This document shows, piece after piece, positions 54,034 to 61,768 of a stretch of 64,000 nucleotides of DNA (position 1 is its first letter; every line of letters starts with the position of its first letter). The DNA comes from Planctomycetota bacterium. Lineage in GTDB: Bacteria; Planctomycetota; UBA1135; GCA-002686595. The position numbers and the translations under genes were made by a program. The stretch is taken from contig JAQXEK010000014.1 in assembly GCA_029250885.1 (NCBI GenBank), positions 1 to 64,000 on the forward strand. The letters are read 5' to 3'. The notes under the pieces are model-generated. The model worked only from the letters and a program-made list of their open reading frames with translations. It made no database searches and had not been told where the DNA came from.

Positions 54034-54951
54034 ATGAGCTTCCCCTATCAGCACGCACTCCTGATCGCCAATCCGATCGCGGGTGCGGGGCGCGGCAAAC
54101 AGCATGCGTACGCCCTGGAAGCCGCCCTTTCCACGGCGGGACTTCAGGCTGAGCTGCGGCTCACAACTGGCGCTGGAGATGCCCGGCGGTTTGCCGCCGA
54201 GCGACCGCCCGAGGTCGACGTCGTCGTGTCCATTGGAGGCGACGGAACCCTACGTGAGATCCTCGATGGACTCCAAGCTAGCGGAAACGCGGGTACGCCG
54301 GTCGCAACTCTACCCATGGGCACGGCCAATGTTCTCGCCATGGACTTTCGCCTGCCAAGGTCAATTCCCGGCGTCGTGGAGATGCTGCGCACCGGGACTA
54401 CTAGGGACCTGGACCTAGGGCGGATCGGCACCAGCGAGACTGACTTTACCACGTCGTTCCTAGCGATAGGTGCGGGCCTCGATGGCGAGGTCGTTCAGCG
54501 CCTCGACTCGGTGCGCAGCGGCCCCATCAGTAAGTTCACCTACGTACCCCACGTCATTCGAGCCGTGGCGGGCTACAAGCCTCCGGTGCTGCGCGTAGCC
54601 ATCGATGGCAAGCCCATGGAGGGCACCTTTGGTCAGGTGCTGATCGCAAACATCATCAACTACGGCGGCTTCCTTAAGCTCGACCCAACCTCCGAATCCG
54701 ACGACGGCCTGTGGGAGGTCTATCTTTGGCGGCGCGGCAATCGCCGCGAGCTCTCCCGGTCAGCGATTCGAGGTGCGGCAAAGCACCTTCCAGGCGGTCC
54801 CTGTTCCATGGTACGGGCAAGAAAGGTCGAGGTCACTTCCGACGCTCCAACTGCGTATCATGTGGACGGCGACGCCGGTGGCCAGACGCCGCTGGTGTTC
54901 GAAGTCACCGGCAAGCGCCAAGCTATTGTCGTGCCCAGAGCAATGTCCTAG
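54034..54951 (+). CDS. Diacylglycerol kinase-family lipid kinase (YegS/DgkB-like)
   Basis: This 305-residue lipid kinase starts at the ATG at 54034. ALLIANPIAGAGRGKQHAY is the N-terminal nucleotide loop, DVVVSIGGDGTLREILDGL the catalytic GGDGT motif, and LPMGTANVLAMDFRLPR the conserved G-T-A-N block. The C-terminal beta-sandwich has YGGFLKLDPTSESDDGLWEV with the usual Asp-Asp-Gly. It would phosphorylate diacylglycerol or a related lipid at the membrane; exact substrate unknown. It is followed after 87 bases by kdsA on the same strand. Confidence 0.9.
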   Translation: MSFPYQHALLIANPIAGAGRGKQHAYALEAALSTAGLQAELRLTTGAGDARRFAAERPPEVDVVVSIGGDGTLREILDGLQASGNAGTPVATLPMGTANVLAMDFRLPRSIPGVVEMLRTGTTRDLDLGRIGTSETDFTTSFLAIGAGLDGEVVQRLDSVRSGPISKFTYVPHVIRAVAGYKPPVLRVAIDGKPMEGTFGQVLIANIINYGGFLKLDPTSESDDGLWEVYLWRRGNRRELSRSAIRGAAKHLPGGPCSMVRARKVEVTSDAPTAYHVDGDAGGQTPLVFEVTGKRQAIVVPRAMS

Positions 54952-55038
54952 CCGCTACGATCGGTCGGCCTATCCGGCCGCTCTTCCACCAGCTCCCAAG
55001 TCCAACCAAGATCTAACCCGGGCAGGATCGCCCGCATC

Positions 55039-55893
55039 ATGACTGCAAACCAACAGGCCGAACGCACCCTCCCCAAGCGCCAAGCTACTATCGCCGGCAG
55101 CCCCGTCGGATCGGACCACGGGCTGTTCGCCTTCGCTGGGCCCTGCGTCCTGGAGAGCCAGGCGGCGGCGTTGGACATTGCCAAGCGCATTGCCGAGATC
55201 GGCGACAAACACGATGTGCGCATGATCTTTAAGGCTAGCTTCGACAAGGCCAACCGCACCAGCTCTGGCGCCTTCCGCGGCCCCGGTGTTGGCGAGGGAC
55301 TGGCGATCCTTGCGGAAGTCCGCGAGCAGACCGGACTGGCCATCGTGACCGATGTGCACCTGCCGGACCAATGCGCCGAAGTGGGCACGGTTGTGGACGT
55401 GCTGCAGATCCCGGCCTTTCTCTGTCGCCAGACGGACCTGCTGCTGGCTGCGGCCGAGACCGGACGAACGATCAACATTAAGAAGGGCCAGTTCCTCGCG
55501 CCCTGGGACATGGAGCACCCCGTGAATAAGGTGCGCGCCGCGGGCAACCCCGACGTCATGGTCTGCGAGCGCGGCGCGTCCTTCGGCTACGGCCGGCTGG
55601 TGGTCGACATGTCCGGGTTCGAGGACATGGCGAGCTTCGGCGCGCCCGTGGTCTTTGACGCAACCCACTCGGTCCAGCGGCCTGGCGAAGGCGGCAAGAC
55701 CGGCGGCGACCGCCAACTTGCGCCCGCCCTGGCCAGGGCGGCTGTGGCCACCGGCCACGTGGACGGGCTCTTCTTTGAGGTGCATCCGGAGCCCGCGAAA
55801 TCGCCCTCGGATGCAGCCAACATCATCGCCCTCGATCACTTTGACGAGGTGCTGGGCGGTGTGGCTGCCGTTTGGCGCGCAGCGCGCCGCTAG
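55039..55893 (+). CDS. kdsA: 3-deoxy-8-phosphooctulonate (Kdo-8-phosphate) synthase
   Basis: This 284-residue enzyme condenses phosphoenolpyruvate with arabinose-5-phosphate to make Kdo-8-P for LPS. Family blocks are [76 protein letters not shown] and [20 protein letters not shown]. The early FAGPCVLES carries Cys36, equivalent to the metal-binding Cys of Aquifex KdsA; E. coli has Asn there. The other ligands (His in THSVQ, Glu in FEVHPEP, Asp in SPSDAANI) are present, so this is probably the metal-dependent type. No kdsB, kdsC or waaA is in view. Confidence 0.95.
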   Translation: MTANQQAERTLPKRQATIAGSPVGSDHGLFAFAGPCVLESQAAALDIAKRIAEIGDKHDVRMIFKASFDKANRTSSGAFRGPGVGEGLAILAEVREQTGLAIVTDVHLPDQCAEVGTVVDVLQIPAFLCRQTDLLLAAAETGRTINIKKGQFLAPWDMEHPVNKVRAAGNPDVMVCERGASFGYGRLVVDMSGFEDMASFGAPVVFDATHSVQRPGEGGKTGGDRQLAPALARAAVATGHVDGLFFEVHPEPAKSPSDAANIIALDHFDEVLGGVAAVWRAARR

Positions 55894-56084
55894 TCCTGTG
55901 GAGGCGGCGAGACCGCCCCCACCACCAGGTCCTCAGGGCCGCTCCCCGGATTGCCACACTGGAGAAGATGTCGAGGTCCAGAACGAGCATCTCGGCCAGT
56001 CTGGACTGGGGACGCATGAAGTTGAGATCCCCCTAGAGGTGCCCGCCTTGTCAACAGCATGTCACCGCGACCCGTGTGCCCAAA

Positions 56085-56450
56085 CTACGACAACTGGCTA
56101 AGGGCCTCCCCAAGGGCCCGGCTTACGACGCGAACGGCATGGCTCTGCATGCGATCGAGGCCTCCGGCCTCGTCCACCATCTCCTTGACTGACAGCGCTG
56201 CCGCCGCGGCAGGCGTGCCGCCGTGAATGGCACCCGTGACTAAGGACGCCACTGCGATCACAGCAGAGCAGCCCCGAGCTTGGAAAGCGGCCTCGATCGA
56301 GCCGTCCTGGCCAAGGTCTAAGTAGATCGCCAAAACATCCCCACAAGCGGGGTTCTCGCCGCGGCCTTCCACGGCCGAATTAGACCGTAAAACGCCGGAT
56401 TTGCAGGGATTCAGGAGGTGCTGGGTTAGAATCTGAGGCAACCGGGACAT
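56085..56450 (-). CDS. IscU/NifU-like Fe-S scaffold protein missing the third ligand Cys
   Basis: The ATG at 56450 gives 121 residues. Early HLLNPCKSG and GENPACGDVLAIYLDL (Cys36, Asp38), then QARGCSAVIAVASLVTGAIH (Cys61), match the IscU/NifU/SufU fold. The third ligand Cys, normally in an HCS motif, is replaced: SHAVRVVSRALGEAL has Ala105 after the His. Either it is a scaffold variant with a ligand from another residue, or it has a different role such as a zinc or metabolic protein. Divergent from the riboswitch transcript; the only gene here of its kind, with no iscS or suf genes nearby. Confidence 0.78.
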   Translation of the reverse strand: MSRLPQILTQHLLNPCKSGVLRSNSAVEGRGENPACGDVLAIYLDLGQDGSIEAAFQARGCSAVIAVASLVTGAIHGGTPAAAAALSVKEMVDEAGGLDRMQSHAVRVVSRALGEALSQLS

Positions 56451-56534
56451 GGGCGCAACATAGCACAAAGTCCTGCTAGCACTAGGCTTCTGCTGATTCC
56501 CGGCTCCCAGAATCGAGAAATATCTAGCCTTCGT

Positions 56535-56562
56535 TTGCCCGGCCCCCAAACGGGGGTAGGTT
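56535..56562 (+). promoter_or_regulatory. Candidate promoter of the riboswitch transcript
   Basis: TTGCCC (56535-56540) and TAGGTT (56557-56562) are separated by 16 bases and would start RNA at about 56569-56571, a few bases before the aptamer's first helix. The boxes are weak matches to sigma-70 consensus, so this rests mostly on position. A small C5/G5 hairpin (56543-56556) lies within the spacer. Confidence 0.3.
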
Positions 56563-56574
56563 TTCTGTGCTCCC

Positions 56575-56665
56575 GACGATGACACGACAAAGGCAAACCA
56601 CCCGCAAGGATGGGGCGCAAAACCAAGGGCCCTTCAGGGCAGCCTAGTTACCGAAAGTCGTCGTC
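56575..56665 (+). promoter_or_regulatory. Cyclic di-GMP-I (GEMM-I) riboswitch aptamer
   Basis: The 91-base segment has the core of the GEMM-I class in order. CACGACAAAGGCAAACC (56585 region) is followed by a GCAA tetraloop stem, then GGGGCGCAAAACC (consensus GGGACGCAAAGCC) and AGCCTAGTTACCGA (consensus near AGCC-x-GGTTACCGA). The closing helix P1 pairs GACGATGAC (56575-56583) with GTCGTCGTC (56657-56665), nine pairs with one G-T wobble. The GNRA loop and the TTACCGA 3' strand are the features that made me confident. c-di-GMP-I riboswitches bind the second messenger that controls motility and biofilm; ON or OFF behaviour is not clear here. No coding gene follows on this strand. Confidence 0.88.
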
Positions 56666-57308
56666 CCTGGTACCGCCAGGGTCGTCATCCAAGGGGCACA
56701 AGGGTGCAAGCCCCACAACTGGATAGACGACCCGGGCGGTAGCAACGCTTCCTCCCATGTTTGGGGCCTTCGACTTGTCGAAGGCCCCGGCAGGGCTCCC
56801 TCTCCCCGGTTGCAAGGCAAGGATGACGCCCGGCGGACAAAAGCGATGTACAACAGGAACCTAAGCAAACCAACGAGCTCCGAGCGAGACAGTCGAACCA
56901 CCCGACGACTCGCCGAGCCACGCTGCGGCAACCTAGCTGTCTCCGTCCGCCCCATTCACTGGTCAGCCCCTGGCAGGCCAGTAGCGGACACCCGTCCCTC
57001 CCCCCCGGGGACGGGCTGTTTGGCTGGCGAGGGTTGGGGAACTCCGCGCCAGCACCTTGAGAGGAGGACTGCATTGCGCAAGGGCCAACATGGGAAGTGG
57101 TCGCTGCAACGCATCAAAGGGGGGAAAAGGTACCAGGAAGAGTGGGGACTGTTTCCGGTACCGCAACCTTTACCCACTGTCCGACTTGGGGAAGTCGGGC
57201 TTCGCGACGGGGAAAACTTCAGGCTCCGGCCTGATTCATAGCGATGCGCTGATAGCAGCGTAGGTAAAGGTAAGGGCGCGCGAGGAAACTCGCGCGCCCG
57301 TTTTTTTT
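56666..57308 (+). ncRNA. Large structured, apparently non-coding RNA downstream of the c-di-GMP riboswitch
   Basis: About 610 bases of dense inverted repeats run from the aptamer to a terminator. Helices I can pair by eye: 56681-56691 with 56720-56731 (11 pairs, one bulge); 56732-56738 with 56827-56833; an 11-pair perfect hairpin with a CTTG loop at 56763-56788; 56886-56892 with 56937-56943; 56834-56838 with 56945-56949; 56991-56998 with 57008-57015. A GGTACC-closed hairpin lies at 57129-57162. A 9-pair helix, 57166-57174 with 57263-57271, closes a domain holding three hairpins (57181-57198, 57219-57234, 57247-57260). No ORF here looks like protein. I could not match it to RNase P, tmRNA, SRP, group I or group II RNAs. 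Confidence 0.7.
57274..57308 (+). terminator. Strong intrinsic terminator ending the riboswitch transcript
   Basis: An 11-pair perfect GC-rich stem (57274-57284 with 57289-57299) has a GAAA tetraloop and is followed by one G and eight T (57301-57308). The T run is on the plus strand only, so it ends rightward transcription. It begins 2 bases after the last closing helix of the structured RNA. Confidence 0.95.
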
Positions 57309-57384
57309 GCCTTCGCCTTCATCTAGTCGTCCCAGGCCCATGGGGCAAACCCTTGTACTCGCTCGCCGCACTCGACCGCTTGAT

Positions 57385-58257
57385 CTAAGCGCCGTCGACG
57401 CCGACGCGGAAGCGATCCTTGAGACGCTCGAGTAGCTTCGTGTGAATCTTGCACACGCGACTTTCGGAAAGCCCTAGGAGCAGGCCGATCTCGCGCATGG
57501 GAAGCTCTTCCCAGTAGCGCAGGTAGACGAGTCGATACTCGGCTTCTGAAAGTTTTTGAGCGACTAGGGTCAGTAACTCTTCCGAGCTCAGGCGCTCGGA
57601 GGGCTCGACAAAGTTGTCATCGGGGACGACGTCGATGCCCTTGGGACCGCCATCTTCGGAGTCGCCCATGGGCATCGAGCCCGAGGGTGCGCCGGGTAGA
57701 CCCGTTCCGAACAGCTTCTCGTAGGCGTCCAGGGTCAAGTCGAGAGCCTGGGCGACTTCGCTATCCGAAGGCTTGCGCCCCAAGTCGGCCCGTAGGGTTG
57801 CGCGGGCGCGCTTGTGGGCCTCCACACGCTGGCGCCATGGGCGCGGTAGCCAGTCTTGGGTCCTTAGCTCATCGAGCAGGGAGCCCTTTAATCGGCGCTC
57901 GCAATAGGACTCGAAACGCACGCCACGCAGGGGGTCGAAGGCGGTGATGGCGCGGATCAAGCCGACGTTCGCAGCCGTGTCCAGGTCGCCTCGATCGACG
58001 GTCGGCGGAAGCCGACGCAGGAAGCGCGAGACGACCTCGCCGACCAGCTTCTGGTAGACCACAACCAGCTCGTTGCGCGTCTCGATGCACGGCTTGCCGA
58101 TGTAGGCCGTCCAGAGTTCCCGAGGCCCTTCAGATGCAAGCTCAATTTGCGCCACCACTCCGCGCTTCATGCGCTGGGCGCGAAGCCGCTGCACGCCGCT
58201 AAGCGGTTTGCGGGGAGTGTTCAGCTCTTGGTCTTTGGTGATTGCTGTGATGGCCAT
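57385..58257 (-). CDS. RNA polymerase sigma factor, FliA/WhiG (sigma-28) type
   Basis: The ATG at 58257 gives 290 residues; a further ATG at 58347 is possible. Region 2 is clear: GLIRAITAFDPLRGVRFESY followed by LLDELRTQDWLPRPWRQRVE, the FliA/WhiG pattern. Region 3 has LGRKPSDSEVAQALDLTLD. Region 4 is YRLVYLRYWEELPMREIGLL with LSESRVCKIHTKLLERLKD. This class drives flagellar or developmental genes and is often held by an anti-sigma factor (FlgM type), not seen here. Its 3' end faces the 3' end of the c-di-GMP riboswitch RNA 77 bases away, a suggestive neighbour for a motility-linked messenger. Confidence 0.92.
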   Translation of the reverse strand: MAITAITKDQELNTPRKPLSGVQRLRAQRMKRGVVAQIELASEGPRELWTAYIGKPCIETRNELVVVYQKLVGEVVSRFLRRLPPTVDRGDLDTAANVGLIRAITAFDPLRGVRFESYCERRLKGSLLDELRTQDWLPRPWRQRVEAHKRARATLRADLGRKPSDSEVAQALDLTLDAYEKLFGTGLPGAPSGSMPMGDSEDGGPKGIDVVPDDNFVEPSERLSSEELLTLVAQKLSEAEYRLVYLRYWEELPMREIGLLLGLSESRVCKIHTKLLERLKDRFRVGVDGA

Positions 58258-58595
58258 CTGGTCGCGCACGCACTTGTTGTCGTGTCTTTGAGCGTTCAAG
58301 TGTCCGCTACGCAACTTTGTGTGCAAGCGCTGTTTTGCTAATGGCATGTGCACGCCGGGCGCGCTAACTGCCCAGTTCCACAAAAGTGTCAAAAACGGGC
58401 CCCATTTGCTAAATGGAGCACGAACTCGCGAAGTCCTAAAGGGGTATGGGCGCACAAAAAGCACTCCATTTTTTCTACGAAATAGTGGTACACACGTTCA
58501 ATCGGTCCGCGCGTACACCTACCAGCGTCAGCTTTGACCACGAAAAATCATGGCCAGCCCTTACCAACTATGCAGGATCTGCTCCCAGCGCTGGG
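58258..58595 (-). promoter_or_regulatory. Upstream region of the sigma factor gene with a candidate promoter
   Basis: This is 338 bases without a convincing gene. On the minus strand, a perfect TTGACA box (58387-58392) stands 17 bases from AGTTAG (58364-58369), which would start RNA near 58357 and leave a leader of about 100 bases. The -10 box is poor. The short sequence ATTTAGCAAATGG nearby is an imperfect palindrome. Confidence 0.3.
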
Positions 58596-59096
58596 CTATC
58601 CGCGCTCGTGGGGAGCGGTATCGGGCTCGTATCCGAGACGCCCCATGACTACATTTTCAGCAACGCGCATCGCTGCTCGATCGACGGCATCGACGTCGTC
58701 GAAACCGCACAGATGAAGAACGCCGTGCACCACATAGAGCGCCAACTCGCGGGCGCTGGATACACCGCGCTCGCGGGCCACTCGCTCGGCCATCTCGACC
58801 CCCACAAACAGCTCACCGACCGGAGCCTCAGCAAGCACTGTGGCCAACTCGGCTGGCAGCTTGCTGGCTGGCGTATCCTCTAGCTCTTCGGCTAGATCAA
58901 AGGTGATCACATCCGTGGGCGTTGGATCGTCGAGATAGTCCTCGTGGATGCGGATCATCTCCTCGTCATCAACCATGACGACACTGAGGCTGGCTCCGGA
59001 CCGCCCACCATGGTCCAGGGCGGCGTTGGCCGCCTGCGCGACGGCATCATCCCCTAGGAGCTGCTGGGCAGACTCCCAGATAACCTGAATGGTCAC
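58596..59096 (-). CDS. ybeY: rRNA maturation endoribonuclease YbeY
   Basis: This 166-residue YbeY-family protein starts with a GTG inside a GTGA overlap with the pgpH stop. It has the early SLSVVMVDDEEMIRIHEDYL and PTDVITFDL blocks and the metal motif VVHGVLHLCGFDDVD. The canonical motif is H-G-x-L-H-L-x-G-Y-D-H; here His124 and His128 are kept and the third ligand is Asp134. YbeY helps process 16S rRNA 3' ends and quality-controls ribosomes. Its place after phoH and a PgpH-like gene is the common bacterial order and supports the call. Confidence 0.9.
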   Translation of the reverse strand: MTIQVIWESAQQLLGDDAVAQAANAALDHGGRSGASLSVVMVDDEEMIRIHEDYLDDPTPTDVITFDLAEELEDTPASKLPAELATVLAEAPVGELFVGVEMAERVARERGVSSARELALYVVHGVLHLCGFDDVDAVDRAAMRVAENVVMGRLGYEPDTAPHERG

Positions 59097-60682
59097 GACT
59101 TGACCGAGCCCCGGCTAGGAGCCCTTTCTCCTATTGCGCCCTTATCGGCCCGGCTCTTCCTTGATTGGGAGAGGTCCAATGGGTGCGGCCGGCCTTTGGG
59201 GAAGGTTGGGCGCGTGTGGTAGATGCCAGTAAGCACCTGAACACAGGCGGCTTCGATTGCAGCGAGGTCTTTCAAGGTCATGCCGCACTCGTCGAACTGC
59301 CGGTCCATCAGGCGCTTCATCGCAACCTCGTGCACCATCTCCGTCAGGCGCACCGGGGTCGGGTCGCTCATCTGCCTGCTGATCGCCTCTACGGCATCGG
59401 CGATCATCACGATCGCGGGCTCGACGCTCTGGGGCTTGCGACCGGGATAGCGGAAGTCATCTTCATTGACAGCATCTTCGCCGCGCAAGTCCTTGGCGCG
59501 CATGAAGAAGTAGTCGATGCAACAGGTGCCGTGATGCTCTTCCATGAAGGCGAGCACCTGGGTCGGCAGGTTGTAGTATGAGCCGATCTCCACACCGTCG
59601 CGGGTGTGGGCAGAGATCACCAGCATGCTCATCTCCGGCGCCAGGTCCTTGTGCTTGCCGCGGGCGTCCGGAGAGTTCTCAGCGAAGTAGTCAGGCTTGT
59701 TCAGCTTGCCGACATCGTGATACAGCGCACCAACACGGGCCAAGAGCGCGTTGCCACCCACGGCCTCGGTAGCGGCCTCGGAGATCAAGCCAACGATGTA
59801 GGAGTGATGGAAAGTACCCGGCGCCTCTAGCAGTAGCTTGCGCAGTAGAGGCTGCTCGTGGGTATTGCCAAGCTCGAGAAGGCTAATGTCAGTAGTGACT
59901 CCGAAGAGCGCCTCCACCGCGGGCAGGGTCGCCGAAGTCACCACACCAACTGCAATGCCCTCGAGCACCAACAGCACAACCAGGCGCCAATCCGACAGCA
60001 GCTCCAGGGAGCCGATGCCGAGCAAGTGGAATGCACCCGCGACCAAGAGTTGAACCAGACCTATAGTGACGCCGACGCGCACCAGCGCAGAGCGCCTGCG
60101 CAGGCCGTCGCTGGTCAGGCAGGCGACCAGGGCACCGGACATGCAGATCGCAAGTCCCGCCGAGCCACCACTACCAGGCCGCAGCAGCAGCGCTAGGCCC
60201 AATAGGCCCCCCGCGTACAGGGTGCACTCCAGGGCAAAGGCGCGGCCCCACACTAGGGACATGGGCAGGGCAAACAGGGCCATAGGCACCCAAGAGATGT
60301 CCGTAAGGCTCCCGCCGATCCGCATCAAGTGCATGGCCACGAGGGGCAGCACAGTGAAGAGACAGAGCGCGGCTACTTTAGAGACTGAGGCCAATGCTGC
60401 GGGACGGAAGTCCACGGCGTAGATTACGAAGAAGGCCTCCGAGATCATCACCAGCGCACACAGGCCGACCCACGCGCCGACGCTGATCTCGGTGCCAAGG
60501 CCAATTAGCAATACAGCCGCTATGCCAAAGAGCGCGGCAATCATGGCCTTCTCAGGCGCCTTGTCCACCGGTGCGCGCTTCTTCGCACGAGCGCTCGTCT
60601 TCACACGTTCGATCGACACACGCCGCAGGGTACGGCGGTTGCGACTGCGGAACGGATGGACGACTCGCTCGAGGAAGCTCAC
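59093..60682 (-). CDS. PgpH-like membrane HD-domain protein (7TM HDIG family)
   Basis: This 529-residue protein starts with GTG, overlapping the phoH stop (GTGA). Eight or so hydrophobic segments span about residues 45-270. A cytoplasmic HD domain follows, with EAPGTFHHSYIVGLISEA, GALYHDVGKLNKPDYFAEN (HD motif), ISAHTRDGVEIGSYYNLP and FMEEHHGTCCIDYFF, then IADAVEAISR. PgpH proteins cleave c-di-AMP. The large N-terminal extracytoplasmic 7TMR-HDED domain of Listeria PgpH is missing, so this is a short form. Gene order phoH-pgpH-ybeY is conserved widely. Whether the substrate is c-di-AMP here is inferred. Confidence 0.88.
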   Translation of the reverse strand: MSFLERVVHPFRSRNRRTLRRVSIERVKTSARAKKRAPVDKAPEKAMIAALFGIAAVLLIGLGTEISVGAWVGLCALVMISEAFFVIYAVDFRPAALASVSKVAALCLFTVLPLVAMHLMRIGGSLTDISWVPMALFALPMSLVWGRAFALECTLYAGGLLGLALLLRPGSGGSAGLAICMSGALVACLTSDGLRRRSALVRVGVTIGLVQLLVAGAFHLLGIGSLELLSDWRLVVLLVLEGIAVGVVTSATLPAVEALFGVTTDISLLELGNTHEQPLLRKLLLEAPGTFHHSYIVGLISEAATEAVGGNALLARVGALYHDVGKLNKPDYFAENSPDARGKHKDLAPEMSMLVISAHTRDGVEIGSYYNLPTQVLAFMEEHHGTCCIDYFFMRAKDLRGEDAVNEDDFRYPGRKPQSVEPAIVMIADAVEAISRQMSDPTPVRLTEMVHEVAMKRLMDRQFDECGMTLKDLAAIEAACVQVLTGIYHTRPTFPKGRPHPLDLSQSRKSRADKGAIGERAPSRGSVKS

Positions 60683-61719
60683 GACGGACCGCTCTCCGCG
60701 TCGCCTGGATCCCGGCTCGGGATCGGGCGCTCGTAGGCGCGAACGATACTCTCCACCAAGGGGTGGCGCACGATGTCTTTGCCAGTGAAGTCGATCACGC
60801 CAACGCTCTCGTAGCCACGTAAGCGATTGACCGCATCCATCAGGCCGCTGGGCCGGCCACGGTCTAGGTCGTTCTGGCTAGGATCGCCGGTGACAACCAT
60901 ACGCGAGTCCTCGCCCAGGCGCGTCAGGAACATCTTCATCTGCATGGCCGTGGCGTTCTGGGCCTCGTCCAAGATCACGAAGGCATTCGACAGGGTCCGG
61001 CCGCGCATGTACGCGAGGGGAGCGATCTCGATCACGCCCGCTTCGATTAGACCGGTCACGTCCTCGAACTGCAGGATCTCGCCCAGGGCGTCGTAGATCG
61101 GCCGCATGTAGGGATCGAGCTTCGCCTGCATGTCCCCGGGCAAAAAGCCCAGGTGTTCCCCGGCCTCCACGACCGGGCGCGTGATGATCAGCCTGCGCAC
61201 CTCGCCGCGGCGCAGGGCGCGTAGAGCGCCGGCCACAGCCAAGAAGGTCTTGCCAGTACCCGCGGCGCCCAGGCCAAAGGTCAGGGGCTCCTTGTCCATC
61301 ATCTCGAGGTAGCGACGCTGGTTTTGGCCGCGGGGCTCGACGGCGCGCATGCGCGCATGGATCATCGGGTGGACGCGGTTGACGCGGCCCCGTCCCGAGT
61401 TCGCACCGGAGACGCCGCTCTTCTCCTCGGCTTGGGGCGCCCAAGCCGCTTCCGCTTGGGCCGAGGTCGGGCCGAGCAAGATCTGCTCGATCTCAGAGGA
61501 CTGCATCTCGCGCCCCTTGCGGAACTTGCCAAGCAGATGGACGATGCGCGCGTTGGCTAGCTCAACGTTGTCCTCGTCGCCCTTCAGGCGTAGGTTCGAG
61601 CCGCGCACAAAGATCTCAATCGCGAGACTCTGGCGCAGCAGCTTGGCGTGGCGGTCGTAGGGCCCAAGGACGAGTACGGCCTCGTCGTTTGAGCGCAGGG
61701 GAATGGTGACTTCGATCAA
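60679..61719 (-). CDS. PhoH family ATPase/helicase-like protein
   Basis: This 346-residue PhoH-like protein has a KH-like N-terminal part (RLKGDEDNVELANARIVHLL) and the PhoH P-loop domain. The Walker A lies in TFGLGAAGTGKTFLAVAGAL and Walker B in FVILDEAQNATAMQMKMFLT. Also visible are RLIITRPVVEAGEHLGFLPG and MVVTGDPSQNDLDRGRPSGL. Function in bacteria is thought to be RNA-related (with YbeY), and ATP binding is clear. It starts with a TTG at 61719; no better in-frame start lies close. Overlaps pgpH by 4 bases. Confidence 0.9.
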   Translation of the reverse strand: MIEVTIPLRSNDEAVLVLGPYDRHAKLLRQSLAIEIFVRGSNLRLKGDEDNVELANARIVHLLGKFRKGREMQSSEIEQILLGPTSAQAEAAWAPQAEEKSGVSGANSGRGRVNRVHPMIHARMRAVEPRGQNQRRYLEMMDKEPLTFGLGAAGTGKTFLAVAGALRALRRGEVRRLIITRPVVEAGEHLGFLPGDMQAKLDPYMRPIYDALGEILQFEDVTGLIEAGVIEIAPLAYMRGRTLSNAFVILDEAQNATAMQMKMFLTRLGEDSRMVVTGDPSQNDLDRGRPSGLMDAVNRLRGYESVGVIDFTGKDIVRHPLVESIVRAYERPIPSRDPGDAESGPS

Positions 61720-61768
61720 AATTCGGAGCGGTTGTTTAGGTGCGGGATTCTGGGGCGTAATTTGCGAC

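Noticed and set aside
56810-57241. A 143-codon plus-strand frame inside the structured RNA region
   Set aside because: It starts with TTG, is rich in Arg, Pro, Ser and Gly without hydrophobic cores or known motifs, and runs through helices that pair perfectly. Chance frames of this length are common at this GC content.
56666-57273. RNase P RNA, tmRNA, SRP RNA or a group I/II intron as the identity of the structured region
   Set aside because: I looked for the RNase P GAGGAAAGTCC and ACAGAA blocks, a tmRNA tag or tRNA-like ends, an SRP GGAA loop, group I P7 (CAGACTA-type) and a group II domain V hairpin, and found none in the right order. A formal covariance search is still needed.
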